Source: Saprospiraceae bacterium
GTDB taxonomy: Bacteria > Bacteroidota > Bacteroidia > Chitinophagales > Saprospiraceae
Length of the DNA stretch: 64,000 bases
NCBI GenBank assembly: GCA_020630435.1
Contig: JAHDBJ010000001.1
Coordinates: forward strand, 62,001 to 126,000
Direction of reading: 5' to 3'
Shown: positions 1 to 8,998 of the stretch, piece by piece
Position numbering within the stretch: the first letter of the stretch is position 1
Layout of the letters: each line of letters opens with the position of its first letter
Program-made: the position numbers and the translations under genes
The notes under the pieces: generated by a model
The model's input: the letters and a program-made list of their open reading frames with translations, nothing else
Told to the model about the DNA's origin: nothing
The model's database searches: none

Positions 1-2
1 AG

Positions 3-188
3 GAACGACTAGCAATCGTTATGGCGATGAATGGAGCGATGAAGAAAATGGGATATTTGACTGTTGAAGAGATGCAATCCTTGATTGACCGATTGTTTGC
101 TTGTGAAATTCCTTTTAAAAGTCCTAGAGGTAAAAATTGTTTTATTACCTATAATCTACAAGAATTACAAAAAAGATTTGAAGGGTAG
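3..188 (+). CDS. mutL: DNA mismatch repair protein MutL, C-terminal fragment (5' end outside window)
   Basis: The window opens inside a gene; the last 61 codons end in TAG at 186-188. The peptide contains CEIPFKSPRGKNCFITYNL followed by ELQKRF at the very end. This resembles the MutL dimerisation-domain tail, where a Cys-x-x-Pro segment is followed by G-(R/K)-x-x-(F/I) and a final ELxKxF. In the family this domain dimerises the protein and carries or supports the nick-making endonuclease. The two rhomboid genes just downstream fit a mutL-rhomboid-rhomboid order that I recall from other Bacteroidota. Only the tail is visible, so the ATPase domain cannot be assessed. Confidence 0.72.
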   Translation, partial: ERLAIVMAMNGAMKKMGYLTVEEMQSLIDRLFACEIPFKSPRGKNCFITYNLQELQKRFEG

Positions 189-217
189 TAAAATCGTCTT
201 TCACGTAAAAAAAGATC

Positions 218-847
218 ATGATTCGACTTTCGGAAGCGGTAAAACATCTTCTTATTATCAACGTGCTAATGTATTTTGGTTCACGTATTATCCTAGGCGA
301 AGCAGTCTTTACCAATACAATAGAAAGTTGGGGCTGGCGACAGTTGGCCTTATTTCACCCTCAGACTGATTTTTTTGAACCTTACCAAATCGTGACGCAT
401 ATGTTTATGCATGCGAATGAAAGGCATTTATTGTTTAATATGTTAGGTTTATTCTTTTTGGGCCCCATGGTAGAAAATGCACTAGGAACAAAGCGTTTCT
501 TATTTTATTACCTTTCATCAGGATTTGGTGCGATGCTATTGCATTTATTAATTCAGACATTTACAGCCCAGTACTATGGTGGAGAGATTCCCATCATTCC
601 TATGCTAGGAGCGTCAGGGGCTATCTACGGCATCTTAATTGGTTTTGCGATATTATTTCCCAATCAAGAATTGATGTTAATATTTCCTCCAATTCCCATT
701 AAAGCCAAATATATGGCTCTAGGTTTGATTTTATTAGATACTTATGCAGGGGTTTTTAGTCATAATACTGGAGTAGCTCATTTTGCACATATTGGTGGAG
801 CTATAGCGGGTGCTTTGATAATATTATATTGGAAAGGAAGAGGCTGA
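218..847 (+). CDS. rhomboid family intramembrane serine protease
   Basis: A 209-residue polytopic membrane protein of about the six-helix rhomboid core size. The family signatures are in order: HMFMHANERHLLFNM (about residues 61-75) carries the His/Asn of transmembrane segment 2, GASGAIYG (131-138) carries the catalytic serine Ser133, and AHFAHIGGAIAG carries the catalytic His191. Rhomboids cleave transmembrane helices within the inner membrane; the substrate is unknown. The ATG at 218 lies 29 nt after the mutL stop, so cotranscription with mutL is likely. Active-site residues appear intact. Confidence 0.93.
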   Translation: MIRLSEAVKHLLIINVLMYFGSRIILGEAVFTNTIESWGWRQLALFHPQTDFFEPYQIVTHMFMHANERHLLFNMLGLFFLGPMVENALGTKRFLFYYLSSGFGAMLLHLLIQTFTAQYYGGEIPIIPMLGASGAIYGILIGFAILFPNQELMLIFPPIPIKAKYMALGLILLDTYAGVFSHNTGVAHFAHIGGAIAGALIILYWKGRG

Positions 848-907
848 CATAATTTTATAACGACTATATGGTTTAGATTTTTTATAAAAAAAGAAGGATA
901 TTTTTAG

Positions 908-1837
908 ATGTTTTCATCATTAATAAAAGACATAAAGCAAGAATATAACTACGGTAACATGGTTACACGACTTATCATTGTCAATGTAGCTGTATTTATT
1001 GTAGTTAATGCGCTAATGTTAGCTTTCAGAGTTAGTAATGGCTGGGAGTTACCAGAGCTATATTTTACGGTACTTCGTTTTTTCTGTGTATCGAGTGACT
1101 GGTGGTTTAATTTGACCCATCCTTGGGTCTTTTTTACTAGTATGTTTGTACATGAAGGTTTTTTTCATTTGTTGTTCAATATGCTTTTTTTGTATTGGTT
1201 TGGAACAATCGTTAGAGACTTTATTGGAAATCCTAGGATACTACAAATATATGTCCTAGGAGGCTTAGTAGGTGCATTTACTTATTTTTTGACAGCTAAT
1301 ATACTTCCTTATGGGAGTTCTTATGCTTTAGGAGCTTCGGCAGGGACAACGGCTATCCTTGTAGCCGCAGGTGTAATCGCTCCCGATTATACTCTTCGTC
1401 TATTATTTGTAGGAAATGTAAAACTAAAATATATAGTCCTTGTTGTCTTAATTTTAGATTTAGTGGGAATAGCTCATGATTCCAATACTGGTGGACATTT
1501 TGCGCATATTGGTGGAGCAATAATGGGTTGGCTTTTTATAAGTCAATTACAACAAGGAAATGATTTAGGAGCACCACTTCAAAGATTATTTGATAAGGTT
1601 AGTCATTTTAAAAATAGTTTTACTCAAAGACGACAAAAAGGCCCTAGATTAGCTTTCAAAAACCCTAACCTTAATAAACAGAATCAGACTCCCCAACATC
1701 AATCAGATGATCAATTTGATGTTTCTATAGAACAAAAAATTGACGAAATACTAGAAAAAATAAAACAAGAAGGTATTGAAAGCCTTACTCCAGAAGAAAA
1801 AAGTTTTTTGGACAAAGCAAGCAATAAAAAAAAATAG
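908..1837 (+). CDS. rhomboid family protease with cytoplasmic C-terminal extension
   Basis: A 309-residue second rhomboid, 60 nt after the first. It has HEGFFHLLFNM (about residues 82-92), the serine motif LGASAGTTA with Ser144 and HFAHIGGAIMGW with His200. The residue after the serine is Ala rather than the usual Gly of GxSG, which appears tolerated in this subgroup but is a departure from the first copy. After the membrane core, residues 215-309 are polar, Gln/Lys-rich, and end in a predicted helix (IEQKIDEILEKIKQEG...LTPEEKSFLDKAS). This tail looks like the small helical module often fused to Bacteroidota rhomboids. A strong terminator follows. Confidence 0.9.
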   Translation: MFSSLIKDIKQEYNYGNMVTRLIIVNVAVFIVVNALMLAFRVSNGWELPELYFTVLRFFCVSSDWWFNLTHPWVFFTSMFVHEGFFHLLFNMLFLYWFGTIVRDFIGNPRILQIYVLGGLVGAFTYFLTANILPYGSSYALGASAGTTAILVAAGVIAPDYTLRLLFVGNVKLKYIVLVVLILDLVGIAHDSNTGGHFAHIGGAIMGWLFISQLQQGNDLGAPLQRLFDKVSHFKNSFTQRRQKGPRLAFKNPNLNKQNQTPQHQSDDQFDVSIEQKIDEILEKIKQEGIESLTPEEKSFLDKASNKKK

Positions 1838-1843
1838 GATTAT

Positions 1844-1880
1844 AAAAAGGATTGCTCAAACTAATGGGCAATCCTTTTTT
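1844..1880. terminator. bidirectional intrinsic terminator
   Basis: A 12-bp perfect stem, AAAAAGGATTGC pairing with GCAATCCTTTTT across a 12-nt loop, is flanked by A- and T-tracts. It lies between the convergent second rhomboid gene (+) and the T9SS cargo gene (-), so it can terminate both. Confidence 0.85.
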
Positions 1881-1905
1881 AAAGACTTTGTCTCTATAAC
1901 TGAAA

Positions 1906-3573
1906 TTAGAATTTCATAATCGTCTTAGCCGTTGTTTTACCATCAACATAGAGGCTAAGAATATATACCCCATTTGAAAGAGAACGCAAATCTATATTTT
2001 CTTCAAAGTAATTTGTTTTGCTTGGTGCAATATATTGAATTAATTTTCCTTGTGTATCAACAATTGACAACCCAACACGCTTGGAGCTTTCAAAAGTTGC
2101 TTTAACATTGGTGAAGTCTTGTGCAGGATTAGGGAAAATATTGAATTCGGTTAGTCCTTCAATATTTTTTGTAGACGTTGAATTTCCGTCAAGAATGTAT
2201 GGACGCAAAACAAAAGCTAATTTAAAATCTAAATCTTCCATTGTTGAAAAGGGTTGATTATTTATACTACCAAAAGTTTTATTAGGTGTATAAAGCCCCT
2301 CTGTAAATGCCAGTCCTACATTATCTGTACTATAAAAGTCTCTAAGAGCTACAAAATAAGTCCCATTATCTAATATTAGTGAATTACCATTCGCATCATA
2401 AACTTCTACTGTTCTCAATTGTAAAGAATCATTTGAGAAAATATATTCTTCAGAAGAGCCTATCACTTGATTGGGCGTTCCATTACTATTCGTATCATAG
2501 ATTAACACCTGTGTTGTATCTCCAGCTTCTTGCCCTCCAGTTAAAAAGAGGACAGAACTCATCCTAGAATTAGACGATAAAATATCAAAATTTTGACCTA
2601 AAATAGCCACAACCCCTGCGTTAATACCCAAACTCCCATCAATATCATTATTAAGTTCTACCTGATCTCTGGCATATAATGAATCAGATACAATCAAATA
2701 ATTCACCATTGTATCAGGATTGGTCAACCCTGTTCCATTTAAAATATATTGGAAAAAATAAACCCCTTCATCAAAGTTGTCAAAGTCACCACAAGAAACT
2801 ACACTTGAAGAACCTGCTCCTAAAGCCGTAGTACTACTATTCAGAGAATTCAAAGGAGTATTGTTGACAATCGAGTCCTTAAAAATATGGGCTGTAAGTA
2901 CAAAATCATTAATTGCTATGTTTTCAGTATTTGTTACATTAGCTCCTAAAGGAAAGGAAGAATACTGTGTTTTAGGAACAATAGAATATTCTTGAGTACT
3001 TAATAAAGTAGAAGCATTAATCACTTCGATGTCGTCAATAAACAAAAAATATCCATCGTAAGTCGTATTTCTAAAAGCAAAATGAACCGTTTGATTTGCA
3101 TAACCCAAATTCGCCAAATCAACAGAATGGGATGTAAGAAGTGTATCTTCTCCAGGGATAGAAAATAAAGGATCATTTGCTAAGAAATCTAGAGAATCAA
3201 CTCCTACAGTCGAGATATAAACGGTATAACCATCATTGTAAGGAGCCCCAGTACCTGCAATGGATTTCCAATTAAGTTTTGAGGCTTCACCTAGTGTAAT
3301 TGCAGGTGTAATCAACCAATCATCGGCTGCAGCTGGTGCTTCAAACCATGAAGCGCTCATTGCTCCACCATTAGAACCATCATAACCTGCAACTATAAAT
3401 GGTGTACCAGGGGGAGTCCATGCACCTTGCAAATTTGAGTTAGCCGTAAGACCATCAGCATCATAGACAGTATACCCCGAAGGCATTCCATTAGAAAAGT
3501 TTTCAAAATATAATTGCTGTCCAAAAGCAGTAGTGGCTATAAAAAGGACAAAAAGTGTAGATAATATTTTCAT
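1906..3573 (-). CDS. secreted choice-of-anchor J/cleaved-adhesin domain protein with T9SS type A sorting domain
   Basis: I place the start at the ATG at 3573 because the protein then begins MKILSTLFVLFIATTAFGQ, a clear signal peptide; the open frame runs on upstream only through AT-rich non-coding-like sequence. The 555-residue product has an N-terminal jelly-roll of the cleaved adhesin type (about residues 20-185; ADDWLITPAITL and a later FLFIDDIEV are typical). A middle beta-rich region follows, and the C-terminus (about 470-555, FNIFPNPAQDF ... GVYILSLYVDGKTTAKTIMKF) is a type A T9SS sorting domain. Such proteins cross the outer membrane by T9SS and are anchored or released at the surface. 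No catalytic domain is visible; adhesion is inferred. Confidence 0.88.
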   Translation of the reverse strand: MKILSTLFVLFIATTAFGQQLYFENFSNGMPSGYTVYDADGLTANSNLQGAWTPPGTPFIVAGYDGSNGGAMSASWFEAPAAADDWLITPAITLGEASKLNWKSIAGTGAPYNDGYTVYISTVGVDSLDFLANDPLFSIPGEDTLLTSHSVDLANLGYANQTVHFAFRNTTYDGYFLFIDDIEVINASTLLSTQEYSIVPKTQYSSFPLGANVTNTENIAINDFVLTAHIFKDSIVNNTPLNSLNSSTTALGAGSSSVVSCGDFDNFDEGVYFFQYILNGTGLTNPDTMVNYLIVSDSLYARDQVELNNDIDGSLGINAGVVAILGQNFDILSSNSRMSSVLFLTGGQEAGDTTQVLIYDTNSNGTPNQVIGSSEEYIFSNDSLQLRTVEVYDANGNSLILDNGTYFVALRDFYSTDNVGLAFTEGLYTPNKTFGSINNQPFSTMEDLDFKLAFVLRPYILDGNSTSTKNIEGLTEFNIFPNPAQDFTNVKATFESSKRVGLSIVDTQGKLIQYIAPSKTNYFEENIDLRSLSNGVYILSLYVDGKTTAKTIMKF

Positions 3574-3672
3574 GTATTTAATAATATGTAATGTAAAATG
3601 ATAAATATCTAATATATGGATTTCACTTAGGAGATTCAAATTTTTATCATTTTTTATAAATTTTACGACTAA

Positions 3673-3699
3673 TTTGTACAACAGTTTTTTGTACTTTTG
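3673..3699 (+). promoter_or_regulatory. candidate Bacteroidota promoter for rocD
   Basis: TACTTTTG at 3692-3699 matches the -7 consensus TAnnTTTG, with TTTG at 3673-3676 as a possible -33 box. The 15-nt spacing is shorter than the usual 17-23, so the -33 assignment is weak. Transcription from here would leave a leader of about 80 nt before the rocD ATG. Confidence 0.45.
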
Positions 3700-3784
3700 T
3701 GTTCTATCCTCTTTTTTATTTAAAGTTAATATTGAAACCAGCTTCAATATTAAAATTATACTACCAACCAAATTATTACCAATT

Positions 3785-5026
3785 ATGATTGAAGAAAAAG
3801 TATTATCATCTGAAGTTCTGATGGGCAAAGAAGATAAATATGGCGCTCATAACTATCATCCACTACCAGTTGTCTTATCTAAAGGAGAAGGAGCAATTGT
3901 ATGGGATGTAGAAGGGAAACAGTATTATGATTTTTTATCTGCTTATTCTGCTGTCAATCAAGGACATTGCCATCCTAGGATTCTAGATGCTTTAAAAGAA
4001 CAAGCTGATAAACTAACCTTGACGTCAAGAGCATTCTATAACGATAGACTTGGTATCTATGAGCAATATATGAGCGAATACTTTGGCTACGATAAAATTT
4101 TGCCTATTAATACAGGGGTCGAAGCCGTAGAGACAGCCCTGAAACTATGTCGAAAATGGGCCTATGTCAAAAAAGGTGTCGAATCGAATAAAGCAAAAAT
4201 CATATTTGCTTCAGGTAATTTTCATGGTCGAACCTTAGGCGTTATTTCCGCTTCAGTAGATCCTGATAGTACTACGGATTTTGGCCCTTATATGCCTGGT
4301 TATCAAATCATTCCATACAATGATTTAGATGCTTTAGAAGAAGCACTAAACGATCCTAATGTAGCAGGCTTCATTGTTGAGCCTATTCAAGGCGAAGCAG
4401 GGGTTTTTGTACCTCATGATGGATATTTAAAGGGCGCTTCCGAACTTTGTAAAAAATACAATGCTCTTTTTATTGCTGATGAAGTACAAACAGGAATTGC
4501 TAGAACAGGTAAATTAATTTGTTGTGAGCATGAAAATGTTCGCCCTGATATATTAGTTCTAGGAAAAGCCCTTTCTGGAGGTGTCCTGCCTGTATCCGCA
4601 GTTCTAGCAGATGATGATATTATGTTGTGTATCAAGCCAGGGGAACATGGCTCTACTTTTGGGGGTAATCCTTTAGCTTGTGTGGTAGCAATGGCTGCAT
4701 TAGACGTTATTAAAGACGAACAATTGGCTCAAAATGCCTATAAATTAGGTACGTTGTTTAGGGAACGTATGCAAGTTCTAGTTAATAAATCAGACTTAGT
4801 CACTCTTGTTAGAGGTCGAGGTTTACTCAATGCTATTGTGATTAATGATACTGAAGAAAGTAAGACGGCATGGAATATTTGTATTAAATTAAGAGATAAT
4901 GGATTACTTGCAAAACCGACACATGGGAATATCATCCGATTTGCACCACCGTTAGTTATGACAGAAGAGCAAATATTAGAGTGCTGTGATATTATTGAGA
5001 ACACAATTTTAAACTTTAAACAATAA
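3785..5026 (+). CDS. rocD: ornithine--oxo-acid aminotransferase
   Basis: A 413-residue class-III PLP aminotransferase converting ornithine and 2-oxoglutarate to glutamate-5-semialdehyde and glutamate in the cytoplasm. It begins [30 protein letters not shown], the segment conserved at the start of ornithine aminotransferases. Visible active-site parts are the cofactor aspartate in FIADEVQTG (Asp232) and the Schiff-base lysine in [10 protein letters not shown] (Lys261). The ATG at 3785 is preferred over longer reading frames because the extra residues are low-complexity and overlap the putative promoter. It diverges from the T9SS cargo gene and is followed by a strong terminator, so it is probably monocistronic. 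Confidence 0.94.
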   Translation: MIEEKVLSSEVLMGKEDKYGAHNYHPLPVVLSKGEGAIVWDVEGKQYYDFLSAYSAVNQGHCHPRILDALKEQADKLTLTSRAFYNDRLGIYEQYMSEYFGYDKILPINTGVEAVETALKLCRKWAYVKKGVESNKAKIIFASGNFHGRTLGVISASVDPDSTTDFGPYMPGYQIIPYNDLDALEEALNDPNVAGFIVEPIQGEAGVFVPHDGYLKGASELCKKYNALFIADEVQTGIARTGKLICCEHENVRPDILVLGKALSGGVLPVSAVLADDDIMLCIKPGEHGSTFGGNPLACVVAMAALDVIKDEQLAQNAYKLGTLFRERMQVLVNKSDLVTLVRGRGLLNAIVINDTEESKTAWNICIKLRDNGLLAKPTHGNIIRFAPPLVMTEEQILECCDIIENTILNFKQ

Positions 5027-5057
5027 AAAGCCTAAATAAAGATTACTTAATTTTTAT

Positions 5058-5097
5058 AAAAAAATAGACTATTCCAATTAGATTAGTCTATTTTTTT
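5058..5097. terminator. bidirectional intrinsic terminator
   Basis: A long perfect stem, AAAAAAATAGACTA (5058-5071) with TAGTCTATTTTTTT (5084-5097) and a 12-nt loop, lies between convergent rocD (+) and the LytTR regulator gene (-). T-tracts are present on both strands. Confidence 0.85.
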
Positions 5098-5184
5098 ATA
5101 AAAGTATTTAACAACAAGTCCTAATAATAAAATTTCGATATGTTCAAAATTTCATATACAATGATAATTTAACTTACATGATTT

Positions 5185-5913
5185 TTAAATCCAATCCAAT
5201 TTCTTAAGAAATTCCTCTTTATTTCTACGACTTAATGGTAAATGTTTATCTCCTACAATGACAACACTATCCTGCAAATCTACAGAATCTACTTTATCGA
5301 CATTTACTAAATGACTTCGATGTATTTGAAAAAACAATTGTTCAGGGAGTCGTTTATTCAATTCGGACATTGACATTCTAATCAAAAATTTTTTTTCATT
5401 CGTATAGACAGTACAATAATGTCCGTCAGCTTCTAAATACAAAACATCTTTAACAGCTACTTTATCTAGTCTTTGTCTTGTTTTTATAAAAAAATGCTCT
5501 TGAAATAGAAAATCATTTTCCCATTCCTCACTTTTCCCTGTTGGATTTTGTCTCAATTTTTGAACACTAACTTCTATAGAACGCTGAAGCTGCATATTAT
5601 CGAAGGGTTTTAATAAAAACTGAATAGGATTAACTCTTGATGCTCTTTTAAACGTTAAATCATCTTGAAATGATGTGATAAAAATAACTGGAATTGTATA
5701 CTCTTTACAAATCATATCTGCTAATTCAATGCCATCATATTCCCCTTGGATATGCACATCCATAAGTATTAAATCAGGAAGTTCTTTTTTAATAACTGCT
5801 AAGGCATCTACACTATTATCTACAGTAGATAAGTGGTGATACCCTAGTTTATCGATAAGCATTTCTAGCCTAACGGAGTAGAGTAGTTCATCTTCAACAA
5901 TAAGAATCTTCAT
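5185..5913 (-). CDS. LytTR-family response regulator
   Basis: A 242-residue two-component regulator starting MKILIVEDELLYSVRLEM. The receiver domain (about 1-120) has the acidic pair in VEDE, phosphoacceptor Asp52 in LILMDVHIQG, Thr80 in VIFITS and Lys102 in FLLKPFD, so it looks competent. A LytTR DNA-binding domain fills about residues 140-242 (VLYLEADGHYCTVYT ... FFQIHRSHLVNVDKV ... LPLSRRNKEEF). LytTR proteins bind paired direct repeats about two helical turns apart. The gene diverges from the MACPF gene, and exactly such a repeat pair lies between them, so self-regulation and/or control of the toxin-like gene is a reasonable inference. I reject the longer open frame starting at 6018, which would cover those repeats. 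Confidence 0.92.
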   Translation of the reverse strand: MKILIVEDELLYSVRLEMLIDKLGYHHLSTVDNSVDALAVIKKELPDLILMDVHIQGEYDGIELADMICKEYTIPVIFITSFQDDLTFKRASRVNPIQFLLKPFDNMQLQRSIEVSVQKLRQNPTGKSEEWENDFLFQEHFFIKTRQRLDKVAVKDVLYLEADGHYCTVYTNEKKFLIRMSMSELNKRLPEQLFFQIHRSHLVNVDKVDSVDLQDSVVIVGDKHLPLSRRNKEEFLKKLDWI

Positions 5914-5995
5914 ATACTGCAAAATATTTGAGTGTTGAAGATAATAGTTTTTTATGAAAAATTTATTTAGAAGTATTAATGCTCTATATGAATTT

Positions 5996-6027
5996 AACCA
6001 TTCATGGATAAGATTCAACCATTCATG
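5996..6027. promoter_or_regulatory. direct-repeat pair resembling a LytTR operator
   Basis: AACCATTCATG occurs at 5996-6006 and again, identically, at 6017-6027: a 21-bp period, two helical turns. The core ACCATTCAT matches 8 of 9 positions of the published LytTR half-site pattern [TA][AC][CA]GTTN[AG][TG] and resembles the AlgR site ACCGTTCGTC. It lies 83 nt upstream of the LytTR regulator start (-) and 126 nt upstream of the MACPF start (+). Binding is inferred, not shown. Confidence 0.65.
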
Positions 6028-6152
6028 TACAAAGCCTATTTTGAGAAACCCTTTTACAACATCTTTACTTCATAATTAAAAGAATATCTGTTTTATAATC
6101 TCAATATAACCGAATAAAGGTTAATAATTCTTAAACTTTAAACCTCAGTACA

Positions 6153-8744
6153 ATGAAAACAATCAAATTTTTTACTATGCCTTTTATGTTACTTTTAATA
6201 GGCTTAACATTCACTAATCAATCATTTGCTCAACGTTCGGGAGGAGCAGCTCTAAATCCCGATATTAAAGGTCAAAATGTAGGCACTATTCACGAACAAT
6301 ACAGAACTACGGTTCTAAATGTTTGGACTCAGATTGGAGATAAAACATGGGAAATGTTTCAAAAAGGAACGCAAAAAAAATCAAATTATCAAGAAACCAG
6401 TAGAGATGAATGGTCCGTATATCTAGTGGCAGATAACGGAGATCAAATGCAATTAGATCTTTGGCAAAAGAAAGTCTACAATAGAACAAAAACAGCAGAA
6501 GGAGATATAGTAAAAGTAGGCTTACGCCCTAAAAAAACCAAATCTGTAGAGGAAGATAAAAGTACATTACCTTCAGTATTGGCTAATCGTTTTGTTCGAA
6601 TACATAACCATTGGAAAAAAGGACAGAAAATCAATATAGAAAAAGGAAGTATTGCTGTATCCAAAATCCATGATGGGGCATGGAGTGCCATCTGGCAATT
6701 TAAACCAGTCCACAATTCTCCATACTATCGAATCGAAAATAAGTGGTATCCAGATCAACGCATTCATATGGAAAATGGAAAATTAGAATGCTCCAAAATC
6801 CATGATGGGGCATGGAGTGCAATGTGGATCATTACTAAAGTTGAAAATGAAGATTTATATAGAATTCAAAATCGTTGGGTAAAAAATCAAAGAATAAATA
6901 TTGAAAACGGACCACTTACAAGTTCTGAAATCCATGACGGCGCATGGAGTGCAATGTGGCAAATTATACCTGTAGAGAACAGCTCCAACGGAACAGATGA
7001 AACGGACGAAACCAATAGAGATAACAATAATGGTGATACAACTCAACCAAAGGGAGATATTAACTTTGTAAATACCGCTTCATCATTTGTAGTAAATATT
7101 ACAAAAATAGGAGACAATGATTTTGAGAAAGTTTTAGGACCAGGACAGTCTACTAAAATTCCTGCCAATGAAGGTGATGTATTTCAGTTTGCAACCAACT
7201 CCGATGGCTTTGAAGCCTTACCTTATACGGTATCTTCATTAGGAACAACTCATAAAATTGTAGTGGGGCAACGTTACACTTCTGGAAAAGGAAATAAGTT
7301 ATCCAATGCTAAAGCAAGTCGCCATTCTTTTGACTTGCTAAAGGTCGATCCCATTTTTATTGATTATGATAAGAGCGATGCTATCAAAGATATAAAAGGC
7401 AAAGTGGTAGGATATGGTGGTATGAGAAAACAAATCTTTGATGAGCTAAAAATCCAAGATATTGATTGGCACAATGCAGATGGAGACATTGCCTTGAAAA
7501 ACCATTTTGAATACGATCGCATATTTGAGAATAGAGCGCAGACGGAAACAAAAATGTTCTATTCTTCTAGCTCATATGAAAAATCATTTTCTGCTAATAT
7601 CGGAGCAGACACTCCTAAAGGCGGAGGAAGTGCCTCATTTCAACATACCTCAAGTAAATCTTCTAGTGATATGAGCATTTACACCTATTCTAGAACAGAG
7701 GTAAAAGGCTATGAAGTAAAATTAAATAAAGAGAACCTTGACTTATCAGATGCGTTTAAGCATGCTGTAAAATCCCTACCAAAACCAAATTCCTCTCCTA
7801 CTAGCCTAAGCCAAGCAAAATCAAATTCAGCATTTAGAGCCTATAAAAACTTTATTGGAACGTGGGGAACACACTACCCTGTACGAACAACATATGGAGG
7901 TGTACAAGTTGCAACATATAAATTTGAAGGCAAAGAAATGGCAGAATCCGAAGGATGGGGAATCGATGTAAAAGCCAATATGAAGGGTGCATCCGCTGGT
8001 GGTGGTTATAGTCAAAACGAAAGTTTTAAAGAAAAACAGGAAAACTCAAAGGGAATGTACTATTCAAAAGGGGGAACGGGTTCAGGAGATGGTTATGCTG
8101 TTGATATGGGAAATGCTGTTCCTATTAATATTAAATTGAATCGTTTGTACGAGCTAGTAACAAGCCAATATTTTAATGATGGAACTAGTGAAAATGAGTT
8201 GAAAGCTCGCCGTCAAATGTTGCGTTATGCTATACAAGATTATATTGGTTCTGTAAGTGATTCTGGACGTTCACTTAAGCCTAGAGTCTACAAAATCTAT
8301 GATGTAAAATGGAAAATGATAAATGAAGAAGATGGTTCTACTACACCTAATATATTTGGTAACGTCTCTATTAACGTAATTCATAAAAATAATGCTAATG
8401 GCAATATCAAATATAAAACTGTCTTCTCTCGTTCAAGTGCGGGAGACTCAAGGGTTGTTGCCAAGAAAAATTACATTGAAAGATGTCCAGGAGAACTCAT
8501 CTTCGCTGTACCACCCTCTAGGGGAAGTATTAATGTAGAAAATTATGGCTTACGCTTAGACGCCAATTTAAAAGATTATGACAAAAGTAGTTCTGATGAT
8601 TTAATTGGAAATACTGGGAAAAAAGTCTATTTCAATGAAGTCGGGAGAACGCCTAAAGATGTTAAATTACAGCTTCGCAGTGACGATGGTGATATAGATG
8701 TGACTTGTAAAATTAAAGAGATTGTTCTCGGATTTGACGATTAG
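6153..8744 (+). CDS. secreted MACPF/perforin-like pore-forming protein with beta-trefoil-like repeats
   Basis: An 863-residue exported protein; MKTIKFFTMPFMLLLIGLTFTNQSFAQ is a signal peptide. Residues 30-145 are unassigned. Residues 146-278 hold three 44-residue repeats, each ending IHDGAWSAxW, the size and Y-R-I-x-N ... W pattern expected of a ricin-type beta-trefoil, presumably a glycan-binding module. A polar Asp/Asn-rich linker (about 279-295) leads to a large domain containing the MACPF signature WGTHYPVRTTYGG at 571-583. Gly/Ser-rich and alternating segments on both sides fit the membrane-inserting hairpins. About 140 C-terminal residues form a beta-rich tail, with no T9SS sorting domain. 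MACPF proteins assemble ring pores; here the target (prey, competitor or host membrane) is unknown. It lies between a divergent LytTR regulator and a convergent histidine kinase gene. Confidence 0.88.
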   Translation: MKTIKFFTMPFMLLLIGLTFTNQSFAQRSGGAALNPDIKGQNVGTIHEQYRTTVLNVWTQIGDKTWEMFQKGTQKKSNYQETSRDEWSVYLVADNGDQMQLDLWQKKVYNRTKTAEGDIVKVGLRPKKTKSVEEDKSTLPSVLANRFVRIHNHWKKGQKINIEKGSIAVSKIHDGAWSAIWQFKPVHNSPYYRIENKWYPDQRIHMENGKLECSKIHDGAWSAMWIITKVENEDLYRIQNRWVKNQRINIENGPLTSSEIHDGAWSAMWQIIPVENSSNGTDETDETNRDNNNGDTTQPKGDINFVNTASSFVVNITKIGDNDFEKVLGPGQSTKIPANEGDVFQFATNSDGFEALPYTVSSLGTTHKIVVGQRYTSGKGNKLSNAKASRHSFDLLKVDPIFIDYDKSDAIKDIKGKVVGYGGMRKQIFDELKIQDIDWHNADGDIALKNHFEYDRIFENRAQTETKMFYSSSSYEKSFSANIGADTPKGGGSASFQHTSSKSSSDMSIYTYSRTEVKGYEVKLNKENLDLSDAFKHAVKSLPKPNSSPTSLSQAKSNSAFRAYKNFIGTWGTHYPVRTTYGGVQVATYKFEGKEMAESEGWGIDVKANMKGASAGGGYSQNESFKEKQENSKGMYYSKGGTGSGDGYAVDMGNAVPINIKLNRLYELVTSQYFNDGTSENELKARRQMLRYAIQDYIGSVSDSGRSLKPRVYKIYDVKWKMINEEDGSTTPNIFGNVSINVIHKNNANGNIKYKTVFSRSSAGDSRVVAKKNYIERCPGELIFAVPPSRGSINVENYGLRLDANLKDYDKSSSDDLIGNTGKKVYFNEVGRTPKDVKLQLRSDDGDIDVTCKIKEIVLGFDD
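6588..6983 (+). repeat. three tandem in-frame 132-bp (44-codon) repeats in the MACPF gene
   Basis: Three copies of a 44-residue unit, each ending IHDGAWSA-x-W, follow one another at an exact 132-nt period. Copies 1 and 2 share a 29-nt identical stretch at DNA level (6660-6688 and 6792-6820), while copy 3 (around 6924-6952) differs at several bases. This implies recent duplication or gene conversion of the first two units. Threefold repetition of this length is the hallmark of a beta-trefoil. Confidence 0.85.
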
Positions 8745-8769
8745 TGATTTTTGATATGTTTTGATTTTA

Positions 8770-8840
8770 ATCCGAACCATAGCTAGAGCTGCTATTAAAT
8801 TCTTTTACAACTTAATAGCGATTCTACTATGGTTTAGGAT
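8770..8840. terminator. long imperfect hairpin downstream of MACPF gene
   Basis: ATCCGAACCATAG pairs with CTATGGTTTAGGAT with one bulge, and inside it GCTATTAA pairs with TTAATAGC. It begins about 25 nt after the MACPF stop and probably ends that transcript or protects its 3' end. It lacks a strong T-tract, so termination is less certain than for the next hairpin. Confidence 0.5.
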
Positions 8841-8951
8841 TTACTAGGTATCATGCAATACATAAAATTAATTGATTTAATACCTTAAAAAAAATCCACA
8901 ACATTCTTCATTGTTATACACGATTAATCCTATAGTCCTAGAGCCAATTTT

Positions 8952-8995
8952 AACAATTATGTGATTAATGATGTCTCCCTAATCACATAATTGTT
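8952..8995. terminator. bidirectional intrinsic terminator
   Basis: A perfect 16-bp stem, AACAATTATGTGATTA (8952-8967) with TAATCACATAATTGTT (8980-8995), has a 12-nt loop and T-runs on both outer sides. It sits between the convergent MACPF (+) and histidine kinase (-) genes, ending only 4 nt from the kinase stop codon. Confidence 0.8.
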
Positions 8996-8998
8996 ATT

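Noticed and set aside
3574-3828. Upstream extension of the T9SS cargo frame
   Set aside because: It would place 85 non-conserved residues ahead of a perfect signal peptide and overlap the start of rocD.
5914-6018. Upstream extension of the LytTR regulator frame
   Set aside because: It places 35 residues before the standard receiver start MKILIVEDE and would cover the direct-repeat operator candidate.
6153-8744. MACPF protein as a T9SS cargo
   Set aside because: The C-terminus (ending EIVLGFDD) has none of the type A or B sorting-domain features seen in the cargo at 1906-3573.
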